NCBI GenBank assembly: GCA_030693515.1
Contig: JAUYAK010000057.1
Span: 1-64,000, forward strand
DNA from: Opitutaceae bacterium
Lineage (GTDB): Bacteria > Verrucomicrobiota > Verrucomicrobiia > Opitutales > Opitutaceae
DNA: 64,000 bases
Reading direction: 5' to 3'
Under the pieces are notes generated by a model, which made no database searches, was not told the origin of the DNA, and worked only from the letters and a program-made list of their open reading frames with translations. This document shows, piece after piece, positions 1 to 7,900 of this stretch; within the stretch, counting starts at the first letter, position 1, and each line of letters opens with the position of its first letter. The position numbers and the translations under genes were made by a program.

Positions 1-13
1 ACAGAAGGAAAAT

Positions 14-361
14 ATGAACCAGAAAGATCGGAATGGATCCGGGGCCACGCCCCGGCGCAAGTTCGACGAAACCTACAAGCGCCATGCCGTGGAACTCACG
101 TTGCACGGTGATCGCACGGTGAAGACCGTGGCCAAAGAACTGGGGATCCCCGCTTGGGCCTTGTATGAGTGGCGCAAGCTGTATGCGCCACGACCGGGCG
201 ACAGCGGCCCTGCGCCGCAAACGCTCGCGGAGGCGGAAAAGGAAATTAGCCGGCTGCGCGGCGAGTTGATCCGCATGCGCGAGCGGGAGATCGTGCTAAA
301 AAAATCGGTCGGCATACTCTCCGAAACGTCCGAGAGCGGTATGCCGAGATTGAAGCGATGA
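14..361 (+). CDS. IS3-family transposase OrfA (helix-turn-helix)
   Basis: This 115-residue protein is the DNA-binding part of an IS3 transposase. The N-terminal half (about residues 15-60) reads as an HTH_Tnp_1 domain, with RRKFDETYKRHAVEL followed by a helix-turn-helix and YEWRKLY. The C-terminal half (about 72-100) is a leucine-zipper-like coiled coil ending in LKKSVGILSE. A purine-rich ribosome site (about 3-9) precedes the ATG. The stop codon overlaps the orfB ATG in an ATGA arrangement. A run of seven A at 298-304 near the end is a probable -1 frameshift site that would give the OrfAB fusion, the active transposase of this family. Confidence 0.9.
   Translation: MNQKDRNGSGATPRRKFDETYKRHAVELTLHGDRTVKTVAKELGIPAWALYEWRKLYAPRPGDSGPAPQTLAEAEKEISRLRGELIRMREREIVLKKSVGILSETSESGMPRLKR
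298..304 (+). other. Probable -1 programmed frameshift site (A7)
   Basis: Seven consecutive A lie in the LKK codons of orfA. After a -1 shift the frame is open right through to the orfB ATG at 358. The 18 codons in between encode a stretch (RERYAEIEAMK) that matches the usual beginning of IS3 OrfB proteins, so the conserved OrfB domain starts upstream of its own ATG. That is what a fused OrfAB product predicts. Confidence 0.65.
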
Positions 362-1215
362 AGGACGCGCACGCGATCCGCTGGCTGTGCCAACTGTGGG
401 GCGTGGCGCCCAGCGGCTATTACCGCTGGCGGCACGGTCGGCCGAGCGCCCGCCAGCGCGCCGATGGGGCCCTCGCCGTGCAAATCACCGCCGCCCACGA
501 AGCCAGCCGCGGCACCTACGGGGCGCCGCGCATCGTCGAGGATCTGCGCGAGGCGGGCACGCGCACGAGCAAACGCCGCTGCGCTCGGTTGATGCGGGAC
601 CAGGGTTTGCGCGGTCGCAAAAAGCACCGCCGGCGACCACGCACGACGGACAGTCGGCACGCCCAGCCGGTCGCCGCCAACCTCCTCGCCCAGCGTCCGG
701 CGCCGACTGGACCCAATCAATGCTGGCTGACCGACATCACGTATCTGCAAACGGCCGAAGGCTGGCTTTACCTCGCCGCGATTCTCGACCGCTGGAGCCG
801 TCGCATCGTTGGCTGGGCGTGTGGTCCGACGTTGCATACGTGTCTCGTGCTGGCGGCCCTCGCCGACGCGTTAAAACGCCGGCGGCCGCCCACAGGGCTC
901 CTGCATCACTCGGATCGCGGCAGCCAATACGTGGACGAAGATTACGTCACGGCCCTGGCGGCCGCCGGGATCGAACGCAGTATGAGCCGGGCCGGGAATT
1001 GCTACGACAACGCCGCCATGGAATCGTTTTGGAGCACCCTGAAGACGGACACCGGGCTCGATACCGCGATTCCTGCCAGCCGCCGCCACGCTGAGCTTGC
1101 CGTCTTCGATTACATCGAGACGTTCTACAACCCGACGAGGCGCCACAGCTCGCTCGGTTATGTTTCCCCTGTGGTCTTCGAAAAACAACAAACACTAAAC
1201 ATCAAAGCCGCCTGA
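358..1215 (+). CDS. IS3-family transposase OrfB (DDE integrase)
   Basis: This 285-residue catalytic subunit carries an HTH_21 region (about residues 45-100) followed by an rve integrase core. The DDE triad is visible: Asp in CWLTDITYLQ, Asp in HHSDRGSQY, and Glu in YDNAAMESFWSTLK. The C-terminal region has the usual YNPTRRHSSLGYVSP block. The ATG overlaps the orfA stop by four bases, so it may be made by coupling, or as an OrfAB fusion through the A7 slip site at 298-304. It is complete, with no internal stops. Confidence 0.92.
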   Translation: MKDAHAIRWLCQLWGVAPSGYYRWRHGRPSARQRADGALAVQITAAHEASRGTYGAPRIVEDLREAGTRTSKRRCARLMRDQGLRGRKKHRRRPRTTDSRHAQPVAANLLAQRPAPTGPNQCWLTDITYLQTAEGWLYLAAILDRWSRRIVGWACGPTLHTCLVLAALADALKRRRPPTGLLHHSDRGSQYVDEDYVTALAAAGIERSMSRAGNCYDNAAMESFWSTLKTDTGLDTAIPASRRHAELAVFDYIETFYNPTRRHSSLGYVSPVVFEKQQTLNIKAA

Positions 1216-1316
1216 ATTAGTGTCCATTTTTTCGAGGCAAGCCCAGGGAGGACAGCTTGCGCGCGAGCGTTGAGGCCAAAGTTGCCGCCAACAGGGCATA
1301 ATCATGCCACACGGCC

Positions 1317-2618
1317 ATGGCTGAACTTCTTTCAATTGCGCGGCCATCCTTGCTGAAAGAATGGGATTTTGAAAAAAATATCGGCATCTCGGTTGAGGCG
1401 GTCCGCATCAATGCCGGCAGCAAGGTTTCGTGGCGCTGCCAGACCGACAATCGGCACCGCTGGGAGGCACGGATTAGAAACCGCGCAATCGATGGAAACG
1501 GTTGTCCGTATTGTTCGGGGAGGAAAACGCTGAGGGAGGAATCGTTCGGCGTTCTCCACCCCGAGATCGCGAACGAGCTGCACGCGACCAAGAATCCGCA
1601 TTTTAATCGGTTCGCAGTCTCTCCGGGCAGCAACAAAATTGCCCGTTGGATTTGCTCCAACGGGCACGAATGGAAGAGCGAAATCGCGCGGCGGGTAAGG
1701 ACCAAGTCGGAATGCCCGAAATGCGCGTATGTAAAGGGAAGGCCGATGCTCGCGCAGTCGCCGCTCGCGAGTGAGTTTCACTCAACCAAGAATGGAAAAC
1801 TTAAACTGGAAATGCTGACGCTGGGAACGCGCAGGCGCGTTTGGTGGCAGTGCGCCACCGACCCGACGCACGCCTGGCCGGAAGCGGTAAACTATCGTCA
1901 TAAGACAGGGAATCGATGTCCGGAGTGCTACCCGAGAGGTTCGGGACGGCGGGAGACCTTGGACCAATTCCCAGGGGATCTTTGTCGGGAATGGCACTCG
2001 AACCTGAACGGCTCACTGACGCCGAGAGATGTCACGATCGGTTCAAGCACCAAGGTTTGGTGGCAGTGTGTAAAAAACCCAACCCACCCAGCATGGCTAT
2101 CGGTCGTTCGCAATCGCACGATCAACAAGCAGGGTTGTCCGAAATGCGCGGCGCGGGCCTTTGACGAAAAGCATTCGATCGCAGTGATGTTTCCCGAGCT
2201 CGCCAAGGAGTGGGATCTCACGAAGAACGAACCGTGGACACCCGCCAATGTCACTTTTGGCAGTTCTCGGAAAGTTTGGTGGCGCTGCGGGAAGGACCCA
2301 GCGCATGAATGGCAGAGCGTCGTCAACGTCCGCACCAAGCGAAACAGGGGCTGTCCGCTATGCTCAGGCCAGATGGTGACGCCGGAACGCAGCCTCGCAG
2401 GCTTGTTCCCAAGCATCGCCGCCGAATGGCATCCGACGAAGAACGGCGCGCTGACTTCGGAAACCGTCAAAGGAAAGAGCGGGAAAAAGGTGTTCTGGCA
2501 GTGTGCAACCAACGCGACTCACGAGTGGCGGGCGCAAATCAAGAACCGAACTATCAACGAATCTGGCTGCCCGGAGTGCGCGCGGGAAAACAACATCCTC
2601 AGATCCAGCAGGAGCTAA
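1317..2618 (+). CDS. Six-unit zinc-ribbon repeat protein (DUF4379-like)
   Basis: This 433-residue protein is built almost entirely from six tandem units of about 70 residues. Each has an EW-x-x-TKN block, a GS-x-K-V-W-W-x-C block, an H-E/x-W block and a closing CPxC, which is the treble-clef zinc-ribbon signature of DUF4379 (PF14311). Two Cys plus His/Cys pairs per unit would bind zinc. The function is unknown; in other genomes such arrays sit beside nuclease-like domains. An in-frame TAA at 1299 excludes an earlier start, and I see no strong ribosome site. Codon use and GC are clearly lower than in neighbouring housekeeping genes. The frame ends inside the start of the HEPN reading frame (next gene); the two may be one frameshifted gene. 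Confidence 0.8.
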   Translation: MAELLSIARPSLLKEWDFEKNIGISVEAVRINAGSKVSWRCQTDNRHRWEARIRNRAIDGNGCPYCSGRKTLREESFGVLHPEIANELHATKNPHFNRFAVSPGSNKIARWICSNGHEWKSEIARRVRTKSECPKCAYVKGRPMLAQSPLASEFHSTKNGKLKLEMLTLGTRRRVWWQCATDPTHAWPEAVNYRHKTGNRCPECYPRGSGRRETLDQFPGDLCREWHSNLNGSLTPRDVTIGSSTKVWWQCVKNPTHPAWLSVVRNRTINKQGCPKCAARAFDEKHSIAVMFPELAKEWDLTKNEPWTPANVTFGSSRKVWWRCGKDPAHEWQSVVNVRTKRNRGCPLCSGQMVTPERSLAGLFPSIAAEWHPTKNGALTSETVKGKSGKKVFWQCATNATHEWRAQIKNRTINESGCPECARENNILRSSRS

Positions 2619-3181
2619 ACAAGGCGGCCTTTAATACCACCGAGGTTTATCGAACATTTCTATTCAGCATTCGCAATTTGGAGAGCCTCTCGAAAATTCC
2701 ACCCGGAAAGCCCATGCTACGGGCGCTTTTCCTTCGGATGCTGTATGCACAAACCATCACCGCGCTGGAGGCCTATCTCTCAGATTCTTTCCTCAAGCTC
2801 GTGATCCGAAACTCCGCGTTTAAAAAACGCCTCGTTGGTGAAGCTGCCGGATTCAGGGAGAAGAAATACACGCTGGCCGAGATCCTTGAGCAAAACCCAA
2901 CGAGTGATGAAGCAATCGCGGCAGCTTTGAGCGAGATTTCGTGGCACAGCATAGCCAGAGCCAAAACGCTGTTTTCAGTTGTCTGTGGAATCGAGTTTAA
3001 GGCCGACATCCTCCCCCTCATAAAGGCAGTGACCAACCGCCATGACATTGTTCATCGTAACGGGAGAACGACAAAAGGAACGGTAGTAGCGGTCAGAGAG
3101 GAGGAGGTTCGTGATTTGTTTTCGATGGTGAGAGACTTCGCTGGAGACGTCGAAAGCAAGTTGTCGGCGATCACTGGATAG
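2576..3181 (+). CDS. HEPN-domain protein with RX4H motif
   Basis: The C-terminal reading frame is mostly helical, with the segment MLYAQTITALEAYLSDSF and near its end RHDIVHRNG, i.e. Arg-x4-His, the catalytic RNase motif of many HEPN proteins. It resembles the MAE_28990/RiboL-PSP-type HEPN group; this is recognition by pattern only. The start is uncertain. The longest frame begins at 2309, but its first part is a shadow of the zinc-ribbon gene; GTG 2576 is the best remaining start and overlaps that gene by 43 bases. A -1 frameshift between the two frames would make one zinc-ribbon-HEPN protein. Base composition is low-GC like its neighbour, suggesting joint transfer. Confidence 0.65.
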   Translation: MRAGKQHPQIQQELNKAAFNTTEVYRTFLFSIRNLESLSKIPPGKPMLRALFLRMLYAQTITALEAYLSDSFLKLVIRNSAFKKRLVGEAAGFREKKYTLAEILEQNPTSDEAIAAALSEISWHSIARAKTLFSVVCGIEFKADILPLIKAVTNRHDIVHRNGRTTKGTVVAVREEEVRDLFSMVRDFAGDVESKLSAITG

Positions 3182-3482
3182 CCAGGATGGCGGCACGGAG
3201 TCAGGCGCGGGTAATCAGCCAGGGCAGAGGCGCGCCGTTCACGTCGAGGTCCGGCTTCGTTGTCGAGGTCGGGCGTGGTGTGCCGCGCGGGTAGACACCA
3301 ATCCAGCGGGAGCTGGCGACGATCGAGGAACACGAGGTCGCCGGACGAACGATTTGCTGCACCGTCGTGCCGCTGGCTCCGCCCCGCCTGTTCGCCGAAG
3401 CACTTCAGCAACCGCCCGCGCAACGAACTGTCCGGCCGATTGCTTCGTTGTCCCTGACCTGTTCCTATCCGTGCTTCCCACT
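3182..3482. other. Intergenic stretch with no recognisable gene
   Basis: About 300 GC-rich bases separate the HEPN gene from the GH106-like gene. The GH106-like frame stays open upstream of its chosen start, and a minus-strand frame is also open, but neither shows a recognisable domain. It may be remnant sequence at the edge of the accessory patch. I see no convincing promoter or terminator. Confidence 0.4.
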
Positions 3483-6209
3483 ATGCGTGTGCCCCACTGC
3501 CTGCTCGCCTCGCTGGTCGCGTCTTTCTGCGCGCTGGTGACTGTTCCATCTGCTCTCGCCGCCGATTCCGCCTCCGCGCTCGCCTGGCCCGCGCTCACCA
3601 AGGAAAACAAACCGTGGACCCGCTGGTGGTGGCCCGGCAGCGCCGTGGACAAGGCCAGCCTCACCTGGCAGCTCGAAAAACTCGCGGCCGCCGGTATCGG
3701 CGGCGTCGAAATCACGCCCATCTACGGCGCCAAGGGCGCCGAGGCGCGCTACATCGATTTCCTTTCGCCGAAGTGGATGGAGATGCTCGAGCACGTGGGT
3801 CGCGAGGCCCAGCGCCTCGGCCTCGGCGTCGATATGGCGACCGGCACCGGCTGGCCCTTCGGCGGCCCGTGGATCGATGAGGCCAACGCCCTCAAGCGCG
3901 CTGTGCTCAAGGATGGCAAGATTGTCGGCGAAGCGTCGCGCATGATGGTCAAGCGCGCCGCGCCCGGCGGCGAGGGCCTCGTTGTCGATCCGTTTTCGGT
4001 CGAAGCGCTCCGCGGCTACCTCGCGCCGTTCGACCAGGCGTTCGCCAATTTTCCGCGCGGACTCGTGCGCGGCCAGTTCCACGACTCGTTTGAGTATTTC
4101 AACGCCAGTTGGACGGCCAAACTCCCCGAGGTCTTTCGCGCGATGCACGGCTACGACATCCAGCAGTTCGCCGCGGAGCTTACCACGCGCAACTCCGCCG
4201 ATGTGAAGACCATCGACCGCGACACCCTCGCGCGCATCAAGAGCGACTACCGCGACACCCTCGCCGCCCTGCACCTCGACTACCTCAAGACCTGGGTGAA
4301 ATGGTCGCACGACAAAGGCTGGCTCGTCCGCAACCAGTCGCACGGCGCCCCCGCCAACCTCCTCGACCTCTACGGCGCGGTGGACATTCCCGAGACGGAG
4401 ACCTTCGGCTCCACGCCGTTTCCCATCCCCGGCCTCCGTCGCAATGCCGACGAGATTCGCACCGGCAACGAGCAGGACCTGCCCGAGCCGCTCGTCATGC
4501 GCATGGCCTCCTCCGCCGCGCATGTCATGGGCCGCAAACTCGCCTCGAGCGAGAGCGCCACCTGGCTCCGCGACCACTGGAAGGTCTCGCTCGCCTACGT
4601 GAAGCCGGAGCTCGACAGCATCCTCGTCAGCGGGATCAACCACATTTTCTACCACGGCACCGTCTTCTCGCCGCAGGACGCCGCGTGGCCCGGCTGGCTC
4701 TTCTACGCCTCCACGCAGTTCAACCCCAACAACACGTGGTGGGACGACTTCGGTGCGCTCAACCGCTACATCGCCCGCGTGCAGTCCGTGCTCCAGGCCG
4801 GCCAGCCCGACAACGACATCCTCCTCTACTGGCCCCTCGCCGACGTGTGGGACAACGCCGACGGCCTCGCGAAAATGCTCACCGTCCACGACGTGAAATT
4901 CCTGACCGATCAACCCGTCGGCAAACTTGCGCGAGCGCTGAGCGAGCGCGGCTACCAATTCGACTACATCTCGGATGCGCAGCTCCAGCAGGCAACTTCA
5001 AGCTGGGCGACAATCAAAACTGCCGGTGGCGACTATCGTGCGATCATCGTTCCTAAAACGAGGAAAATGCCGCTCGAAACCCTGCAGTGCCTTCTCGATT
5101 TGGCAGACAAAGGCGGAACCGTGATTTTCATGGAGGATTTCCCTACCGACGTCCCGGGATACGGCCGGCTCGCCGAGCGCCGTGCAAAATTCAAGGAATT
5201 GCTGGCGAGTTGGGAAGATTTTGGTTCGCCAGTGATCGCGCGCGAGACTGGCTGGCGCTCGATGCTGCCCAAGTCACGCCAAAGAGAAATTCTCGGCATG
5301 AATTGCGTAACGATCGTAGATTCCGAAAAGACCTTGCTCACCTTGTTCGAGGAAGATCTGGCAAAGCCATTCGCTCGCGAAGCTGCCGCGGACTTTGGGC
5401 TGTCAGCGATTCGCCGCCGGACTGACCAAGGCCATGATTATTTTCTGACCAATCTGACCGCCAAGTCATTTTCGGGCTGGGTTAAGCTAGGCCGCCCAGC
5501 GAGCAGTGTAGTGGTTCGTGATCCACTCACTCGCAAAAGCGGACTCGGCATTCGTCGAAACGTTTTTCTTCGGCCCGCGCGACCTGAGACAGAAGCATTC
5601 CTTCAAATCGAGGCGGGCCAAAGCTTGTTGCTGAACACGCTCTCAAATGTCGATTTGGACGGTCCACGCTGGTCATACCAGCAGCCCGCCGCCCCACCGG
5701 CCGCCGTCACCGGCCGGTGGTCCATCTCCTTCACCCAAGGCGGCCCCGAACTCCCGCCCGCGCTCACCACGGCCGAGCTGAAATCGTGGACCGAGCTCGG
5801 CGGCGATCCAGCCAAGCTTTTCGGCGGCACCGCGCGCTACCGCCTCGAATTCGACGCGCCCGCCACCAAGGCCGACGCTTGGCTCCTCGACCTCGGCGAG
5901 GTGCGCGAGAGCGCGCGCGTGCGGCTCAACGGCCACGACCTCGGCACCGCGTGGAGCATCCCCTTCCAGCTCCGCTTCGAAGGCGCGTTGCTCAAGCCCA
6001 CCGGCAACGTGCTCGAGCTCGACGTCACCAACCTCGCCGCCAACCGCATCCGCGACCTGGACCAGCGCAAGGTGGACTGGAAAATCATGCGCGAGATCAA
6101 TTTCGTGAACATCAACTACCGGCCCTTCGACGCGAGTGGCTGGCCGCTCACGCCCTCCGGCCTGCTTGGTCCCGTCACACTCACGCCGCTGAGAGCGCTT
6201 GCTCCGTAG
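3483..6209 (+). CDS. Secreted GH106-like glycoside hydrolase (alpha-L-rhamnosidase-type)
   Basis: This 908-residue exported enzyme probably removes alpha-L-rhamnose from polysaccharides or glycosides. ATG 3483 gives a clean Sec signal peptide (about 1-27, ending PSALAA). An N-terminal barrel follows, with the family pattern TRWWWPGSAVDK, GIGGVEITPIYG and DMATGTGWPFGGPW. The C-terminal sandwich has the galactose-binding-like RLNGHDLGTAWSIPF block and ends GLLGPVTLTPL. I did not place the catalytic residues. From about 4985 to 5690 GC falls to roughly 55-60 percent per 60-base line, against about 75 percent on either side, so the gene looks mosaic. The TAG stop is part of a GTAG repeat head (6206-6209). 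Rhamnosidase specificity is inferred from family resemblance. Confidence 0.78.
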   Translation: MRVPHCLLASLVASFCALVTVPSALAADSASALAWPALTKENKPWTRWWWPGSAVDKASLTWQLEKLAAAGIGGVEITPIYGAKGAEARYIDFLSPKWMEMLEHVGREAQRLGLGVDMATGTGWPFGGPWIDEANALKRAVLKDGKIVGEASRMMVKRAAPGGEGLVVDPFSVEALRGYLAPFDQAFANFPRGLVRGQFHDSFEYFNASWTAKLPEVFRAMHGYDIQQFAAELTTRNSADVKTIDRDTLARIKSDYRDTLAALHLDYLKTWVKWSHDKGWLVRNQSHGAPANLLDLYGAVDIPETETFGSTPFPIPGLRRNADEIRTGNEQDLPEPLVMRMASSAAHVMGRKLASSESATWLRDHWKVSLAYVKPELDSILVSGINHIFYHGTVFSPQDAAWPGWLFYASTQFNPNNTWWDDFGALNRYIARVQSVLQAGQPDNDILLYWPLADVWDNADGLAKMLTVHDVKFLTDQPVGKLARALSERGYQFDYISDAQLQQATSSWATIKTAGGDYRAIIVPKTRKMPLETLQCLLDLADKGGTVIFMEDFPTDVPGYGRLAERRAKFKELLASWEDFGSPVIARETGWRSMLPKSRQREILGMNCVTIVDSEKTLLTLFEEDLAKPFAREAAADFGLSAIRRRTDQGHDYFLTNLTAKSFSGWVKLGRPASSVVVRDPLTRKSGLGIRRNVFLRPARPETEAFLQIEAGQSLLLNTLSNVDLDGPRWSYQQPAAPPAAVTGRWSISFTQGGPELPPALTTAELKSWTELGGDPAKLFGGTARYRLEFDAPATKADAWLLDLGEVRESARVRLNGHDLGTAWSIPFQLRFEGALLKPTGNVLELDVTNLAANRIRDLDQRKVDWKIMREINFVNINYRPFDASGWPLTPSGLLGPVTLTPLRALAP

Positions 6210-6228
6210 GTCGGGCTTTACGCCCGAC
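6206..6228 (+). repeat. Single REP-like hairpin with GTAG head
   Basis: GTAG is followed by a 7-bp perfect hairpin, GTCGGGC-TTTAC-GCCCGAC. The TAG of the head is the stop codon of the GH106-like gene. The hairpin could also act as a transcription terminator. A related stem, GGTCGGG/CCCGACC, occurs in the terminator at 36695-36720. Confidence 0.7.
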
Positions 6229-6247
6229 GCCCCGCGCTGGTCCGCCT

Positions 6248-6304
6248 GTGGGAGCGAGCTTGCTCGCGACATGGCCGGACGGTCGCACGCAAGCTCGCTC
6301 CCAC
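6248..6304. repeat. REP-like inverted pair, GTGGGAGCGAGC family
   Basis: Two perfect 16-base arms (6248-6263 and 6289-6304) face each other. Each begins GTGG at its outer end and contains the small hairpin GCGAGC-TT-GCTCGC or its partner. The same family recurs at 22541-22604 and, degenerate, at 50655-50712 and 59205-59266. Confidence 0.8.
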
Positions 6305-6480
6305 CTGGCAGACGCGCCAGCCGCACTCCCAGCGCAGTTTTTGCCATTGAGCGCCGCGCCTTCACCCCACGCCATCGGCCCAAGAATCGCCGCGCCGCGC
6401 AGGAAATTTCCCATTGAGCATCGCGTGACCGGGCCCACGATAGGTGCCATGACATTGCCATCGCTGGAGGCCGCCCGCTG

Positions 6481-7812
6481 ATGCCCGAGTCCCTGCGCAT
6501 CGCCGCCGAGATTGCCCTCGTGCTTGGGCTCGTGCTGGCCAACGGCTTCTTCGTCGCGGCCGAGTTTGCCCTCGTGAAGATCCGGGCGAGCCAGTTGCGC
6601 CCCATGGCCAAGCAAGGCGGCTGGCGCATCAAGTTTGCCCTCCAGGCCACCGAACAGCTCGACGCCGTCCTCTCGGCGACGCAGCTCGGCATCACACTTA
6701 CCAGCCTCGGCCTCGGCTGGGTCGGCGAGCCGATTATCGGCCATCGCATCGCGCCGCTGCTGCGGCAGATGGGCGTGCAGGACCCCGGCACCATCACGTC
6801 CATCTCGTTCGCGGTCGCGTTTGGCCTGATCACGTTTTTCCACATCGTGCTGGGCGAACTCGCGCCCAAGTCCCTCGCCATCCAGCGGCCCAAGCGCGTC
6901 TCGCTCAACGTCGCCGCGCCGCTCATTTTCTTCTACCGGCTCTTTTTCCCGTTCATCTGGGTGCTCAATGGCTCGGCCAATCTGCTCCTGCGCCAATTCG
7001 GCCTGCGCCCCGCCTCGGAAACCGATCACGGTTTCAGCGCGGAGGAGCTGGAGTATGTCTTCAGCCACGCGCACCACACGCACCCCGGCGATGCGCTCAT
7101 CAACCGCCTCATGGTGCGCTCCGTGCGCCTGCGCGCTGTCACCGCCCAGCAGGTGATGCGCCCGGCCGAGCAAATCGTCGCGCTGTGGCTGGAGAAGCCC
7201 CTCGAGGAAAATCTGCGCATCGCCCAGACCGCGCACTACAGCCGCTTCCCCGTCTGCGAAGGCACGCTCGACAACGTGAAAGGCATCCTGCTCGTGCGCG
7301 AATGGCTCTGGCAAATCACGGCGCTTGGGCCCGAGGCGTCATTCGCGCCCCTCGTGCGCCCCGCCCTCACCTTTACGCTGAAGACGCCGATCCACTCGAT
7401 GATCGAGCTTTTCCGCAGCTCGCGCGTCCATCTCGCCATCGTGCTCGATCAGGAGCTGAAGACGGTGGGCATCGTGAGCTTCGAGGATGTGATCGAGGAA
7501 ATCGTCGGCGACATCCGCGACGAGTTCGACCTGGGCACCGGGCCCGTCTTTGAGCACACGGAAAACGCGATCGTCGTGAGCGGCCTCTTCACGATGCGGG
7601 AGCTGCAGGCCGAGACCGGCTGGGCGCTCGAATGGCAGCCGCGCGAGACCGTAGCCGCCTGGGCCGAACGCAACCACGGCCGCGCGCTCCGGCGCGGCGA
7701 CGCGTTTTCCATTGGCGATTTCCGCGTGACCGCCACCGATGTCACGGCGGAGCGGGTGCGGCGGGTGCGCGTCGAGCGGCCGCCGCCGTCTGTGCCGGCC
7801 GATCGGGCCTAG
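6481..7812 (+). CDS. CNNM/CorC-HlyC family membrane protein with CBS domains
   Basis: This 443-residue inner-membrane protein belongs to the HlyC/CorC (CNNM-like) family, often linked to Mg2+/Co2+ export. The N-terminal DUF21 region (about 1-190) has several membrane spans, opening with ALVLGLVLANGFFVAAEFALVKIR. A CBS pair follows (about 205-340, with PVCEGTLDNVKGILLVRE and VGIVSFEDVIEEIVGDIRDE). The end is the CorC_HlyC FAD-binding-like domain. Length and order are typical. In many bacteria this gene sits beside ybeY; here it is far from that cluster. The old name hemolysin should not be taken as function. Confidence 0.9.
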   Translation: MPESLRIAAEIALVLGLVLANGFFVAAEFALVKIRASQLRPMAKQGGWRIKFALQATEQLDAVLSATQLGITLTSLGLGWVGEPIIGHRIAPLLRQMGVQDPGTITSISFAVAFGLITFFHIVLGELAPKSLAIQRPKRVSLNVAAPLIFFYRLFFPFIWVLNGSANLLLRQFGLRPASETDHGFSAEELEYVFSHAHHTHPGDALINRLMVRSVRLRAVTAQQVMRPAEQIVALWLEKPLEENLRIAQTAHYSRFPVCEGTLDNVKGILLVREWLWQITALGPEASFAPLVRPALTFTLKTPIHSMIELFRSSRVHLAIVLDQELKTVGIVSFEDVIEEIVGDIRDEFDLGTGPVFEHTENAIVVSGLFTMRELQAETGWALEWQPRETVAAWAERNHGRALRRGDAFSIGDFRVTATDVTAERVRRVRVERPPPSVPADRA

Positions 7813-7843
7813 CCCAGGCTTCCGCCCGCGCGCGAGCCGCCGC

Positions 7844-7870
7844 TTGATTTTTCTCAGAGCCTGCTACACT
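7844..7870 (+). promoter_or_regulatory. Candidate sigma70-type promoter of htpG
   Basis: TTGATT is followed 15 bases later by TACACT, about 30 bases before the htpG ATG. The spacing is one or two bases short of ideal. I see no convincing heat-shock sigma factor element. Confidence 0.4.
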
Positions 7871-7900
7871 GGCCGGCTCTCCACCTAACTCTCATCCATC

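Larger units (their letters stand above)
1..1240 (+). mobile_element. IS3-family insertion sequence, left end cut by the window
   Basis: The element carries the orfA/orfB pair of an IS3-family transposase. Its left terminus lies before base 1 and its right end lies shortly after the orfB stop at 1215, near the T-rich stretch around 1225-1235. I cannot fix the exact inverted repeat or target duplication because the left end is missing. The lower-GC zinc-ribbon/HEPN genes start about 100 bases downstream, so the element borders an accessory patch. Both transposase frames look intact, so the element may be active. Confidence 0.85.

Noticed and set aside
2309-2575. N-terminal extension of the HEPN frame
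   Set aside because: Basic, low-complexity sequence that is the out-of-frame shadow of the zinc-ribbon repeats.
3182-3482. Possible minus-strand gene remnant before the GH106-like gene
   Set aside because: No recognisable motif and no start with a ribosome site; a short end-like peptide (ending PLPWLITRA) is not enough.
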